Source of the DNA: Dendrophyllia cribrosa
Taxonomy: Eukaryota > Cnidaria > Anthozoa > Scleractinia > Dendrophylliidae
Direction: 5' to 3'
NCBI GenBank assembly: GCA_024195265.1
Contig: JAJLRJ010000014.1
Location: 14,572,459 to 14,636,458, forward strand
DNA length: 64,000 nt
Shown here: piece after piece, positions 1 through 12,265 of the stretch
Layout of the letters: each line of letters starts with the position of its first letter
Position numbering within the stretch: the stretch's first letter is position 1
Position numbers and translations under genes: made by a program
The notes under the pieces: model-generated
Told to the model about the DNA's origin: nothing
Databases searched by the model: none
Seen by the model: only the letters and a program-made list of their open reading frames with translations

Positions 1-172
1 TTGGCCCAAGCGTACACGTTAGAGTACCGTCGTTCATTGCGCATGCGTATGATAAATTGATCACTGACACAGTCTGAGGTCAACTGGTAGCGGCAGGTAC
101 CCTGAAAGTTGAACATTTGTCCGTCAAATGTTTGGTAGTGTGGGTCCCCATATGAAGTACACACACCAGTTT
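1..172 (-). CDS. Exon: start of VWD domain (cut by window edge)
   Basis: The minus strand reads acceptor TTTTTCAG followed by an open frame containing TGVCTSYGDPHYQTFDG and then FNFQGTCRYQLTSDC. This is the classic opening of a von Willebrand type D domain: a Cys, then GDPHYxTFDG, then a hydrophobic strand and the next Cys. The exon starts with the last two bases of a split codon, matching the phase-1 end of the exon at 1545-1494. No donor is reached before base 1, so the exon is partial. Confidence 0.8.
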
Positions 173-3100
173 CTGAAAAACAATGAGAACCAAATGTGAT
201 TACAGTTAAAGTGCCCATAACCTAAAATTTTTTATTTTCGTATCTAAATCTACACGTCACGTAATAAACATCTGCGAAAAAAATTTTTGATTTCAGCAAA
301 ACGTGAATTTTTTATGAATATTTCAAATCTTCAAAATCCTATTTTTTTGTGGTATACCCGTCCCGCTGTTAAGAAGGCCAACGGACTCACATGTTCCTTA
401 ATGTACGTCACAGTTTCTTTGTTTGAAGTCACAAGTTCCTTTGTTTGAAGTTATGTGTTCCTTAATCTACGTCACGGATCCTTTGTCAACCGAGAGGGAC
501 CGAGAGGAGACTAATGCGTATGGTGGACCAAAATGGCGGCAAATTTCGAAGACTTTAAAATATCATAAAAAATTCACGTTTTGCTGAAATCAAAAAATTT
601 TTTCGCACATGTTCATTACGTGACGTGTAGATTTAGATACGAAAATAAAAAATTTCAGGTTATGAGCACTTTAAAGTCAAACCGGATGCAAACTTTGCAA
701 ACTTCCGCCGCAACATTGGCATTTGATTGGCACTGAGTTACCTCTTAGAAATTTGCAACCGTCGCGAACAACTTGCTCGCTTCAGTTGTGCATTTGCTTT
801 GTGTCAGTTGAAACGGTTCCCGCTAGTTTTCTCAGCAGACTCTTTTTCAAATTTGGAAATATTACTCGGAATATTACCCAGTTAAAGCAGCTGATCGAAA
901 AAAAGGAGAAAACTTGACGAAAATGAAACAACAACAGAATAAATAAAGCAGCAAAACTACCAAGTACTTCTTCATAAATTGTTCCTTTATCTCAACAACA
1001 GTTTTCAGTCGTCAGTTTTTCTACCACGAAAAATTGTGTTTGCGATGTTTTAAGCAACATTTTCAATTTTAAGAGGAATCAACGAGGAGGCTATGCGAAC
1101 AAACTTGCTACCGGCGCAAACAACTTGCAGAAAAACTTCTTTCAGTTATTAATATACACTAAAACTGAGAAAATGAAAAGAAATTTCCTTATACATCTTG
1201 TTCACTATTTTTCTTTTCCTTTTCTGAGTACTATTTCAGTATCCACGATAATCTTACATTATGACGTCATTGTTGTAAGATCTAAACGTTTCATTTAGGC
1301 CTTTACATATCAATAAACATCAATCGATTAAATCAGTAGAGCTGGAAAGATCGGCTACGTGTATCACAGATCACCTTTTGAATTTATAATTGTGTTGAAT
1401 GACATGAAGTCTGAATCTCCTACTCCATTTTAGGTTTTATAGATTAGCACTCTTTCAGTTCTTCTGAGAAGAAACCTTGAATCCCCTACTTACTCTCAAT
1501 GCATTGTGGGCAGCATGCTCCAGGAACTTGGCCTAGTTTCTTACCCTTAAAAGAAAAACACAAGTTAATTGCTATAAAACATTTTTAAACACTTCTTCGT
1601 TATTTTTTTCCCAAACGTAACACACAAGCTACCTTATTACATGAAATTATCGCGACACGTTAATTTCGCGAATTTCGCGATTTAAAAAAAAATCGCGAAA
1701 TTTAAGTGACGCGAACAATAAGTGTCGCGAACATAACATGACGCGAAAATTAAGTGACTCACATTATGTCAATAATCAATTTTGCACGAACAAGTTCGCA
1801 ACGTGGTATTCGGCAGAAGTCCAAAAGCAAGTGATAGTGTTGTTAACTTTGAAGATGTGAATGTCGACCTTAATCTATCGGTTTTGAAGCCAATTCATGC
1901 AACTTGGTTGGTGGAAATATATAACTTTTTCACCAGCCCACAGGGAAAGGTTCCTGTCTTGAAAGGCCGAGGTGGGTGAAAGCGGGAATCAAGGGTGTAG
2001 TAACTGGAAGAGAAGTGTTACCGCCTGTTGTTCCATATATGAAATGACTGGCGAGACTTGCATATATCTTTCTAAACGGCATCATTTTTTGTTCGGAGTC
2101 CGTAGGAAGGAATTTTCAATGTAAATGCATATTGTGGTTAATTGACGCAAGACCAATAATTCACGTACAAGCATTAACTGCTTGTGGACACTGAGAACTG
2201 CTTTGTTGTTACTGTTGACATATAGTCCCGCCGTTGCATTTTTGTTAAGTTTGACGTTGCACCTTTGATAAAATCGTTTTATTTAATTGAACTCGGGACA
2301 TGTTAAATAACATTGCCAAGGAAATAAATTGTGTCTAACTCAAAAACGCGAAATTAAAGTCATTCAAAATTTAAAATTTTCGCAAAATCGCGAAATTTAA
2401 GTGTCGCGAAATATGCGCACCTCAAAATCGCGAAATAAACGTGTCGCGAAAATTTCATGTCATAAGGCACATGATTTCTCATTACTTTTTTTTTCGCGCC
2501 TTGCCAAAAAGCCAAAAAAGCCTGGGAACAAAAAGGAGAGGCTACTAAGCTATTTGGAAAACAAAATGGCAGACAAGTCGGCAGACAAAGTTCGAGCTCT
2601 TTGTTTAGCTGTATTTTCGTTGCAGTTTTCGTCTTTAGGCGAAACCAAAAACTGCTTCAGTATACCTGAGAATTGCAAATGAAAGGAAAATAATTTTTCA
2701 GACCGGAAAGGTGAATAATCGTTGGGAAGTGTCTTAAACTTTGATTGAAATGGAAAACCGCGCGAACGTCCTCTCCGTCGCGGTCGGCAGGACGGTCGGC
2801 AGGACGGTCGGCGGAGCAGAAACTGAATGAAAGGACTAAATAAGTGCGATCTCTTGGAATTTAAGGTAAGATTTATATTCTTAAATTAAGTATTAAGAAT
2901 TAGTAAATTAGCCAGTAAATTGTAAATATTTGTAGTATATTTTTTCGTTGTTGCTGTGGTTGACCAAAGTGGTTACTTTGGTTGAAAACGGCTCTAAGTA
3001 GACAGTATCTACTTACAGCTGGACATCTGAGTAACTCTACAGGAGTGCATCTCTGAGGCTCACATGTTACACTGCCATTTCTACAAAAGCATATCTGACA

Positions 3101-6100
3101 ATCCTTCGCAAACCACGACTCGTTATTCTGTATAGAAAGACGAAAAAATATTATGCCTGGATTCAGGCAATCAAGTGAAACAATATAAAGACTGTCATGA
3201 AAAATGTACTTGTTTTCCATTGTAGATGGATGAAATGATCGATCTGGTTGTGTTTCATCTTACGATGTATTCACTTTTTATGTGAATCACAATGTTTCAA
3301 CCACTTTATTCTGGTCTTAATGGGCTAATGGCATATCCAGGGGAGTGGCACAGGGGGCCTGCACCCCCTCCCCCCTCCCCTTATGTCGCTTATGTTTCAG
3401 TCTCTAGCGTTTTTCTGACTGTGCCCCCCTCCCCCCCCCCCCCCCCTTATTCACTCCACACTCCTCCGCCTTATTCACTCCCCCCCCCCCCCCCCCCCCC
3501 CCTTAAGAGCAATATATAGAGGTCTTCAAAGCGCTTAAGAGCAATTTGGAACATTAAGGCAGCATAAGACCACTAAGTTGCACTGAATGAATTTCCAGGG
3601 TAGTGTAAATGATTTTCTTTGCTAATGGTGTATCAGTGAGACCTAGAAAAATTAATTTTCAACTTTCTCACGACGATGGCAAGTGCTAAATCTTAAAAAT
3701 TACATTTGCTGTAACATTTCATGTAAATCTCATGAAATACAAATGGCATTAACCAGTATAGGGACTATGCTGGTGACCAGCATAAGCACAATGCTGGTGA
3801 ACAGTACTATGCATTTATTTCAACACTTTATTTGCGCACATCAATCATCTTTTACTTTTAGATAAGAACGTTCTTTTTAATTTATCAGTGGAAACAGTTT
3901 GTTGCTGTAAACTTATAATACCTTAAAACTTCTTCCTTGGTGAGAACACAACGTTGCTCCTGACAAGAAAGGAAAAAGAAAAGTTACATGGCTTGTTGTA
4001 GCTTACTTGTTTGTGATTATCACTTAGTAGCTTGAGATATTAATTCATCTTTAACTGTTATTCTGAGAGTTTGGTTGTTGGTAGATAGTTCTATTCATTG
4101 GTTTATTGTTGCCTTTAGTTTTAAACCAGAGCACTCAACGATACGATACGATACGATACTTACGATGCGATACGATACGATACGATAAGTACGATACGAT
4201 ACGATACTTACGATACGATACGATACGATATGATAACACATGATATGATACGATATAGGTTTTTAGTTCAGTCAGTGTTTTTATTATTATACACTAATTA
4301 AAAAGAAATAGATAAGGTAGAGATATAGGAAATACGTTTACATAAGAAGGGAAGAAGACACAAACTTTTAGAGAAACAAATGCAAAATATGTGCACAGTG
4401 ACCAAACAACTTTTATGGCTAAATGTTTATTCTTCTGAGTTCTGGCACTCCGCCACCTTATAGTCCTTAAATTCTTTAACTTGTGATAGTGGTCAATTTT
4501 CAATTTGTCTTTATAAAATCAATATACTGCCCGGGAGACATGTTGGGAGAGTAGAAAAAAAAAAATAAACAACTAGGAGATAATCTGGATGTGAGTTTTT
4601 TAGTTCGATGTGTCGACAATCGCGAAGCATTGATTATAGTTTCCCGTGAAAACTTGTTTTTGAGAAGATAGGATCGTTATATCGATCACGCTTTAGTTTT
4701 TTTATTCGCGTATCGAGGGAAGTAAGCTAAGACAAAATTCGTAAAGAAGCGCCAAAGTCGTTTAATTAACCAAGTGTATGCTACAAATTATGGACATTGT
4801 TCGCCAAAGAGTCAGTTTTGATTCGCTTATTTTCTCTTTGTCACTTTTCTTTGTTTTAAAATTCAAAACAGAATGAAAAATTTCTGACGTGGGTTTGTCT
4901 TTACTTTTTCCGGCATCAAATGGCCGAGACATAATGGCGTCGTTCAATTCAAAAGGTTTTGCTCACACCCTGTATCTTATACAATAACTTATCTATCGTA
5001 TCACCCCTCTGGCAATGTTTTTACTAGTTACTGTTAATTAAATATCCAAACAGGAAATGAACGTAGTACAATGACTTTTTTCAATGTGCAATGTTCTTTT
5101 AATTAACGCTTTTGACTTGAACTCCAAGAAAAGTCTTTGATCTCGGAGGAATTCAATCCACAACCTTCGAAACGGATCAAAGCTACGACTCGACACTAGT
5201 CCAGTCGGTAACAGATAGTGTTATGTTGAAAGGCTTCGATCCTACAGTCACGAAACGCAGACCAATGGTTTCGGTTTCTGGCTCCAGTTATTCAAAAGTT
5301 GGATAACGATTTATCCAGTGGATCACACGATTGGTTTTGTTAATGCTTATCCACTGGATAGTGATTTCTCTGATAGATAGCGCTATCCACCTTTTGAACA
5401 ACCGGGGCTCGAACTTTTTAATCGTAAAGTGTAGTTAACCATTCAAATGAAAGCTACTGAGCAGTACTTTCCTGTGGTGCTGTTTATTATGCTGTACAAG
5501 GTGGTTCTAACTTTTGAGTCTGTGGATGAAATCCTAAAGTGTGACCATTCAAATGAAAGCTACTGAGCAGTACTTTCCTGTGGTACCGTTTATTATGCTG
5601 TACAAGGTGGTTCTAACTTTTGAGTCTGTGGATGAAATCCAAAAGTGTGACCATTCAAATGAAAGCTACTGAGCAGTACTTTCCTGTGGTACTGTTTATT
5701 ATGCTGTACAAGGTGGTTCTAACTTTTGAGTCCGTGGATGAAATCCTAAAGTGCGACCATTCAAATGAAAGCTACTGAGCAGTACTTTCCTGTGGTGCTG
5801 TTTATTATGCTGTACAAGGTGGTTCTAACTTTTGAGTCTGTGGATGAAATCCTAAAGTGTGACCATTCAAATGAAAGCTACTGAGCAGTACTTTCCTGTG
5901 GTACCGTTTATTATGCTGTACAAGGTGGTTCTAACTTTTGAGTCTGTGGATGAAATCCTTAAGTGTGACCATTCAAATGAAAGCTATTGAGCAGTACTTT
6001 CCTGTGGTACTGTTTATTATGCTGTACAAGGTGGTTCTAACTTTTGAGTCTGTGGATGAAATCCTAAAGTGTGACCATTCAAATGAAAGCTACTGAGCAG

Positions 6101-9100
6101 TACTTTCCTGTGGTACTGTTTATTATGCTGTACAAGGTGGTTCTAACTTTTGAGTCTGTGGATGAAATCCTAAAGTGCGACCATTCAAATGAAAGCTACT
6201 GAGCAGTACTTTCCTGTGGTTCTGTTTATTATGCTGTACAAGGTGGTTCAAACTTTTAAGTCTGGTTGAAATCCTACAGTGTGACCATTTAAACAAAAGC
6301 TGCTGAGCAGTACTTTGCTGTGGTGCTTTTTATTTTGCTATACAAGGTGAGTCCTAACCTTGAGTCGTTGAAAGAGATACTATAGAGTGTGGCCATTCAC
6401 ATGAAGCTGTTGAAATCTTTCTTCGATACTTCGACACGTAAGTTTTTTGGAAGATCAAGTAATTGATCGGTACGAATGAACTTTACCTTATAACGACAGA
6501 CACACTGCTTAAAATCCATGGATTTTTCCATTGTCGGTTTGTCATGTTTTGTGGAATACTAAATCCTAAATCTATAAACGTGTTTTTCTGAGCTCTTCAG
6601 CCAGACCAGACGAGTCCAATACTGTATTGGTGTGAATAACGTTTTAAATAACCCACCCTTATTAAACTTATAGCGAAAAAAAAAAACAGGATTGTCTGTT
6701 TGTAATCGTATGTGAATCACTTTTCTTAATCTGAAAGCTAACAAGAACCTTAGACCTCGACAATTTGTTATCTGTTTTGAAAAGTCTCCTTATCAAAGTT
6801 ATTTTAACGGCAAACAAAGTACTCGAAGTCCACGTGTTTTTACATTGTCCGTTTGCCCTGCATGTATTTCAGTGTTATAAATGCTTTTCCGTCAACGTGA
6901 AACGATAAAAAGCATTGGAACTCCGTCATTTATTATTCATTTGTGAGTCCAAATTGCGGCGAAAGGACGGATAAAGAAACGTTCAGATACAATCATCAGT
7001 CGCGCTGACGCCACCGGCGGGATGATCAAAGGTTTCCCGCCAAAATTTGGCGTCCTGCGTTTTCGTTACGCGACCTAATGCCGTCTAAATGTCGGCAGAA
7101 TGAATGATAAAGGATAATAATGTCATTAGCATGAAGACGCTTATTAGAAGGATCGGAAATTACAAGTGTGTTAAACAAAACGAGACAGTTTGGTGTTTCG
7201 CGGTTTAATAGAATTGATCTATCCGCTATAAAGGATTTTGTAATCAGATTTGAATGAAATGGTGTTGATTAAATGTTCTTAACAAATATTTGTTTGGGCT
7301 AATAAAATATAAGCAAACAAATAACTTATTTATATTGGGTTGTAAACTGTGAAGTGTAAACATTCCAAATCCTTAAGTGAACTTGCTTCAAGGTTTTTCA
7401 AAACAAAGCGATACCTTCAGACCAAACTATTTAAGTTAAGAGTGTCCGAGAATATGCTCATTGAAAATATGTGTTATATTGGAATTAAGAACATGTGCGA
7501 AGCATATTGAAAGTGCTTGTATGGGATTTCATTGTCAAATTACCGCTATAATGTATTTAGCAACAGATTTTGCTTATTAAAGCCGAATACTTATTTGTGC
7601 CCGACTTACGTCTCGTCACTTAGGTCGACGGAACTGAACTGAACTTTTCACAAAATGTTCTGGGAAATGCTTGTTTTGGTTCAGATGTCCATGTTTGCTT
7701 TTGTCTTTTAAGAAATGGAAGATTTTACCTTGGAAATATCGATTGTATCAATGTGAATGAACTAACAATGCCCATTGATATTGTATGACGAGTCTGCGGT
7801 CTGCGATATTAGGCCTTCCGTATTAAAACACAGTGATTGCTGTTAATCGAATTGATGGTGTAATCGAATTAAGTCTCCGTGCACGTACAAAACCACGGGG
7901 ACATATCAGTTTCCTTAATACTTCCTACCATGCAGTGCTAAAGTCAACACCCAAATCTTTTCTGTGTTGCTGTTAATATACATACAGTGTGTTATTTTGT
8001 GTAAGAATTAAGTTTTTTTTCTCATGACTGTCTTCAGTTTGCGGACTTGCCTACATGTTAAAAGTTTCTTGTTCTACCGTAAAAACAAGTTAGGGTATGA
8101 TCACGATCAAAATGTCTCGGTCTGTCTTTGTCACAGTGAACAAACAGAGAAGTAATTAGAACTGATTAAAATATCGTTTAGTCAGCTTAGATCTTTGGTT
8201 TTAGGTCTACTTCTAAATACCTTTGCCAGGTTGATCTGATTCAAGAAGGATAATAGTTCAGTGGTTAAACAAACTAAACAAGAAAACAACCTTCAGGATT
8301 CAACGGCCACCCGGCAATCCGCCTTACGTCGATAGACCACCTTGTACGACATAAAACACGACAGAAACAATGCGCTTAACCGCAGATTTCAGGTTTGTTT
8401 CATAGTTTTAACCACAGAATTTTGCGAGTGAACCGCCATTCCAATCCGTCAGCATTAGTACAGTTTTCAGTCTAGGTCAGTGTAATAAGCTTTCATTTAA
8501 ATAATTTCATCAACAGATTTCAAATTGGGTTTGGATCAACTCATTCAGCATACGATGAACTTACTTCAATAGTCATAATTCAGAATTCAAACTACAATAT
8601 CAAATGTTAGAAGTTGTACGACAAACCGGTACCGCGGGAATGTAGTCATACAGTGTATTAATGGTCATTGCTTGCGAATTCAGTATACAGTTTAGATCAC
8701 TAGTTACTGAAAACCATCATATACAGCATGATACTGAACAGAAACACAGAAATCCTGTCTCCTCCGCGTCGTCCTTCGCCGGTATAATAGTGTATTCCAA
8801 CTAAATACGTCATTACTGGCAATTAAAAACAGCTAAAATGTTAACCGGTAGAGGGAGGTGGTCCGTAAGTTTATCTGACAAATTTTATCTCGACCACAAC
8901 ATCGTTTATTACTGTCTTTACGGAAAGTCAGTAAAAAAAACGTCCTTCGCCAGCATAATAGTGTATTCTTCCTAAATACGTCATTATTGGCAATTAAAAA
9001 CAGCTAAAATGTTAACCGGTAAAGAGAGGTGGTCCGTAAGTTTCATATCTGACAAATTTTATCTCGACCGCAACATCATTTATTGCCGCCAACGGAAAGA

Positions 9101-9768
9101 CAGTACAAAAACGTCCTTCGACAGCATAATAGTGTATTCTTCCTAAATATGTCATTATTGGCAATTAAAAACAGCTAAAATGTTAACCGGTAGAGGGAGG
9201 TGGTCCGTAAGTTTATCTGACAAATTTTATCTCGACCGCAACATCATTTATTACTGCCAACGGAAAGACTGTAAAAAGAATTTAAACTAACGACAGACAA
9301 ATGGGCCGAGAATTTATTGGACAAATTGCTTTTCTACCGCAACATCCTTAATTTATTACTAGCAAAGGGAACGTGTTATTTCCCCTTTGTTAGTAATTAA
9401 GGATGTTGTTTGGGGCCCAAACGTTTAATAAAGAAATCGTGTCTTGATTTCCTCCAGCAGAAAAATCTTTGCAGAACCCAGGTCATTTAACCCTTTCACT
9501 CGCAGGACTCCCAGAGTCAATTATGGAGACATGTAGTGTAGTTCTAACTTTTGAGTCTGTGGACGAAATCCTATGGTGTGACCATTCAAATAAAACCTCT
9601 TTGGTGGCACTTTTTATGGTACCATTGGTTTTTTAGTAAAATTCTGATAAGTTCTTTACCTCTATTTTCACTGCAAACTGGACAGCACTGACCACGTTGC
9701 TTTTTTACTACTCCTTTACATGAAGTTATTGTAGGACACTCCTCTCTGTTGCATTCCACTGACTTGTT
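1..9768 (-). CDS. VWC-VWD secreted protein gene, BMPER/kielin-chordin-like (3' part, five exons, both ends incomplete)
   Basis: Five minus-strand exons join in matching phase: 9768-9660, 3959-3922, 3127-3017, 1545-1494 and 172-1. They encode the C-terminal half of one von Willebrand C module, a complete second VWC module and the start of a VWD domain. VWC modules followed by VWD is the arrangement of BMPER/crossveinless-2 and kielin/chordin-like proteins, which bind BMPs outside the cell; SCO-spondin and mucin-type proteins also combine these domains. The signal peptide and earlier VWC exons should lie above 9768, but I could not find them. The VWD continues left of base 1. Introns are loaded with transposons and satellite. 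The domain calls are strong; the orthologue name is inference. Confidence 0.72.
205..675. mobile_element. TTAA-flanked MITE with long terminal inverted repeats
   Basis: The left end, TTAAAGTGCCCATAACCT, is mirrored by AGGTTATGAGCACTTTAA at the right. The inverted arms continue for over 100 bases, including the ACACGTCACGTAAT / ATTACGTGACGTGT pair. TTAA at both outer ends suggests piggyBac-type insertion. No transposase frame is visible inside. It lies in an intron of the VWC/VWD gene. Confidence 0.8.
1494..1545 (-). CDS. Exon: C-terminal end of VWC module
   Basis: This 52-bp minus-strand exon lies between acceptor TTTTAAG and donor GTAAGT. It encodes GKKLGQVPGACCPQCIE, the typical VWC ending with GxCCPxC. 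It starts in phase 0, continuing LLRCPA from the exon at 3127-3017, and ends in phase 1, joining the VWD exon through a Lys codon. Confidence 0.8.
1634..2466. mobile_element. Decayed DNA transposon with relic transposase C-terminus
   Basis: Inverted ends rich in TCGCGA-type motifs sit at about 1640-1700 and 2385-2464. They carry the pair ATGAAATTATCGCGACACGT and ACGTGTCGCGAAAATTTCAT. Between them, plus-strand 1782-1979 encodes LKPIHATWLVEIYNFFTSPQGK; after a frameshift comes a GWVKAGIKGVVTG-like stretch at about 1970-2010. This resembles the C-terminus of transposases in the pogo/Tigger-like DDE group, from general recognition only. Stops and a frameshift show it is dead. Confidence 0.55.
3017..3127 (-). 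CDS. Exon: core of VWC module
   Basis: The 111-bp exon lies between acceptor TTCTATACAG and donor GTAAGT. It encodes NNESWFAKDCQICFC, then RNGSVTCEPQRC and TPVELLRCPA. ExW..DC..C.C..G.V.C....C is the central VWC signature. Both boundaries are phase 0 and fit the flanking exons exactly: CSHQGRSFK before and GKKLGQVPG after. Confidence 0.85.
3355..3505. repeat. C-rich low-complexity tract
   Basis: This plus-strand block is nearly pure C and CCT. Two runs of more than 15 C, separated by TTATTCACTCC, sit at about 3424-3502. The proline-rich open frame over it is a by-product of base composition. Confidence 0.9.
3922..3959 (-). CDS. Exon: N-terminal start of VWC module
   Basis: A 38-bp exon lies between acceptor CTTTCTTGTCAG and a GTATTA donor. 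It encodes ATLCSHQGRSFK, the first Cys and the G-x-x-[FY] step that opens a VWC module. It begins in phase 1, completing a Gly codon with the exon at 9768-9660, and ends in phase 0 into NNESWF. A short exon would normally be doubtful, but both phases and the domain continuity support it. Confidence 0.7.
4137..4255. repeat. (GATAC)n microsatellite
   Basis: About 20 imperfect copies of the pentamer GATAC, with interruptions such as TTAC and TGATATGATA near the end. Confidence 0.95.
5278..5410. mobile_element. Foldback MITE of the 'GGATAGCGCTATCC' type
   Basis: The arms GCTCCAGTTATTCAAAAGTTGG and the reverse complement of CCACCTTTTGAACAACCGGGGC flank a core with alternating ATCCAGTGGAT and ATCCACTGGAT. 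This is a hairpin-forming non-autonomous element. I recall similar elements from cnidarian genomes but could not check. Confidence 0.65.
5436..6400 (+). repeat. 106-bp satellite array, about nine copies, degenerate at the right end
   Basis: The motif CCATTCAAATGAAAGCTACTG recurs every 106 bases from 5441, at about 5547, 5653, 5759, 5865, 5971, 6077 and 6183. The unit also contains GCTGTACAAGGTGGTTCTAAC and GAGTCTGTGGATGAAATCC. The same unit forms further arrays at 14.3, 19.8, 25.2 (inverted), 31.1, 32.6 (inverted) and 39.7 kb. Confidence 0.95.
6401..8739. other. Intronic / unassigned DNA, nothing recognised
   Basis: AT-rich sequence between two exons of the minus-strand VWC gene. I see no credible coding exon, RNA gene or repeat array. 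Confidence 0.5.
8755..9290. repeat. About 172-bp direct repeat, three copies
   Basis: Copies begin near CGTCCTTCGCC at 8768, 8940 and 9111. All share AATAGTGTATTC, CAGCTAAAATGTTAACCGGTA and ATTTTATCTCGACC. Copies are highly similar with small indels. Confidence 0.9.
9341..9407. repeat. Short perfect hairpin
   Basis: AACATCCTTAATTTATTACT is followed by AGCAAAGGGAA, a small loop and the inverted counterpart ending AGTAATTAAGGATGTT. Confidence 0.8.
9487..9640 (+). mobile_element. Partial TTAA MITE (parent of the 106-bp satellite)
   Basis: It begins TTAACCCTTTCACTCGCAGGA and carries the satellite core once (TTTTGAGTCTGTGG, GTGACCATTCAAAT). It fades out about 20 bases before the VWC exon ending at 9660. 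The full-length relative is at 16441-16669. Confidence 0.7.
9660..9768 (-). CDS. Exon: C-terminal half of an upstream VWC module
   Basis: The 109-bp exon lies between acceptor GCCTTTTCAG and donor GTAAAG. It encodes NKSVECNREECPTITSC, then KGVVKKQRGQCCPVCSENR. V.C....CP...C followed by GQCCPVC is a VWC C-terminal half. It begins in phase 0 and ends in phase 1, giving Arg-Gly-Ala-Thr-Leu-Cys across the junction with the next exon. The N-terminal half of this module must lie upstream on the minus strand; I did not find it. Confidence 0.8.
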
Positions 9769-10779
9769 CTGAAAAGGCGAATGAACAAAAGTTAGTAAAC
9801 ACTTTTATTCCGAAGAGCGTCTAAGCTCGAAAGAAGATACGTTTTATTTACTTTTTTCCATTTATTTCTTATTGTTTAATGATTAGTATATCTCCTTGAA
9901 ACCTCTTCGTTGAGAGTAACTTTTAAATATTGTTATTCTTATTCTTGATACAATATTATTATAAGCAGGAGCCTATGATAGACTCCTGTTACAACTGATA
10001 AATGGCGAAAAATTTAACCTTCAAGTGATAAGCGAGAAAAACTCGACGCAATTTTAATTTTCTAAAGCTTCTTACAGTCAATTGAGGTAAAGCGAAGACC
10101 TGAGCCTGCTATTGTTGTCACAGATTTGTCAGCGTGGTTGCTTAGTAGCGTGATATTTTTCTGTTGTTCCAAGATCTCCTGATAATCGACTCATTCTCGT
10201 TTATCACTTGCAAATCAAAATTTTCGTCATTTGTCAGTTCTGAGTTATGATCATCTGATCGTTATTTGTTATCTGTCAGTTTGGATAACAAGGTTATAAC
10301 AACCTGACAGATAAACTTCGTGAGCATTTGTTTGTTGTCAGTTGAAAGGTCTAACCATTGTTTGTTTAAGTTTAATGGTATATAGCCTTTTTAATGAAAT
10401 AAAAGTACACATAGCATTTGCATGTAACGAACGACACTCGGCATCCATGCAATGGACCAGTTTCGAATTCGCTATGGTCGCTGAATGAAAGCATTGAAGG
10501 CGCATTTTTACAGGGTTAGCCTCAATCTGAAGTGATAAATTCACAAATTCAGGCGAGAAGATGACCTGTTTAGAGCTCTGTCTTTTGTTTAATTTTCAAA
10601 TTTCACGCACCTTCTGCCGGTATTTGTGAATATTTTACATCAGGTCGAGTCTAACCCTGTATCAATGTGTCATTGGTGTTTGAATTCAGCGGTTATTTTA
10701 AATACGAAAATTGCTTGTTAGAACATTCAATTTACACGCTGGCTTACACGGTCACTGACATATCAACTTCTTGAAAGAT
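9769..10779. other. Unassigned DNA
   Basis: No coding, RNA or repeat signal that I can support. It is probably intron or upstream sequence of the VWC gene. Confidence 0.4.
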
Positions 10780-10789
10780 CTCAAGATCA

Positions 10790-11775
10790 GTAAAAAAATG
10801 ACATCAGGAAATGGAAATGTACATGGACAATTCGTGTGAGTCGTTAAGTTCTGTTAACCCTAATTGTTGTCAGTGTTAAGGACTTTTTCTGAATCGCTGA
10901 AAAGTCATGAAAATTGTGTAGAGTTGTTTTCTCTGCTTAGATGCAGGCAAAAATCAAGGCTGTGCTCTTAGAAGAATCAGAGGCAGTCCAAAAATTCCCA
11001 ACATGAAATCTGGGATGCCCGGCACTTAAACTTTCTGCAAAAGTAAGTTTTTCTAGTCGCCCGAAGAGAAAAGTAAGGAGCCTGAAGCCCCTGGGCACTG
11101 CTAGAGCACAGCCCTGAAAATGCTGAATAAAGAACCTCGTGCGAAACTGCAAAGGAATTGGTCTAACAGCCGGAAATTTCTAGTTCTATGTCATTTTGTG
11201 TAAAGTGAAATATTGGACCAGGACATTAACGCAGAGCATCAGGAAATGGAAATGTACATGGACAATACCGTGTGAGTCGTTAAGTTCTGTTAACCCTAAT
11301 TGTTGTCAGTGTTAAGGACTTTTTCTGAATCGCTGAAAAGTCATGAAAATTGTGTAGAGTTGTTTTCTCTGCTTAGATGCAGGAAAAAATGCTAAATAAA
11401 GAATCTCGTGCGAAACTGCAAAGGAATTGGTCTAACAGCTGGAAATTTCTAGTTCCATTTCATTTTGTTTAAGGTGAAATATTGGACCAGGACATTTATG
11501 CAGAGCATCAGGAAATGGAAATGTACATGGACAATACCGTGTGATTCGTTAAGTTCTGTTAACCCTAATTGTTGTCAGTGTTAAGGGACTTATATTCTGA
11601 ATCACTGAAAAGTCATGAAAATTGTGTAGACTCTGCTTAGATGCAGGCAAAAATGCTAAATAAAAAAACCTCGTGCGAAACTGCAAAGGAATTGGTCTAA
11701 CAGCCGGAAATTTCTAGTTCTATGTCATTTTGTTTAAGGTGAAATATTGGACCAGGACATTAACGCAGGGCTTAA
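10790..11775. repeat. Three-copy direct repeat, first copy longer
   Basis: CATCAGGAAATGGAAATGTACATGGACAAT starts copies near 10803, 11237 and 11505. Each is followed by CGTTAAGTTCTGTTAACCC and CTAATTGTTGTCAGTG. The first unit carries about 170 extra bases (around 10950-11120) that the other two lack. Confidence 0.85.
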
Positions 11776-11984
11776 CTTTGTGTAAAAATAGTTTGCTAAT
11801 TGCGGAGATTTCGGACAGCGATAAATTACTTCGAAAATCGCGATGACGTCATTCGTTGAATGACGAAATACTCGAAATGTCTTCTTATATCTGGAAACAT
11901 ATCAGGTCAAGTTTTTTTGTTTGTCTTCTTTATTTACGATCTCTCATCTGAAAACTTTAAAAAGTGAACCCCATTGTTGTTATA

Positions 11985-12265
11985 TTAGATATACGCAGAA
12001 ACCCATAAGTGGGTTGAAACGTGCAACTGTCTCTTGTACGCTTCAAATCAAGCTTCCGATTATTCAATTTGCTAAGAAGTTGTTACAGCCATATTTGAAA
12101 AATCAAGATAAAAATATTAACCAATCAATTCGTTAGAAAAACTTTCTTTCAATCTCGAGGGACAGAGGGGTTTCCAAATATGGTACTAAGCAAACAATGA
12201 ATATTCGGAAGCTGTGATTGCGCGTTACACGTTTCAACCCACTTATGGGTTTCTGATATATGTTA
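11985..12265. mobile_element. Foldback MITE
   Basis: CAGAAACCCATAAGTGGGTTGAAACGTG at about 11996 is mirrored by CACGTTTCAACCCACTTATGGGTTTCTG at about 12228, with ATATC-type outer ends. There is no coding capacity. Confidence 0.75.

Noticed and set aside
5100..5230. Possible tRNA-derived SINE (B-box-like GGTTGTGGATTGAATTCC on the minus strand)
   Set aside because: Only one box-like motif was seen and no cloverleaf or A box could be drawn with confidence.
5436..6400. Regular repeat array considered as CRISPR
   Set aside because: Units are contiguous 106-bp tandem copies without unique spacers, in animal-type DNA, and the unit also occurs as a single-copy MITE core.
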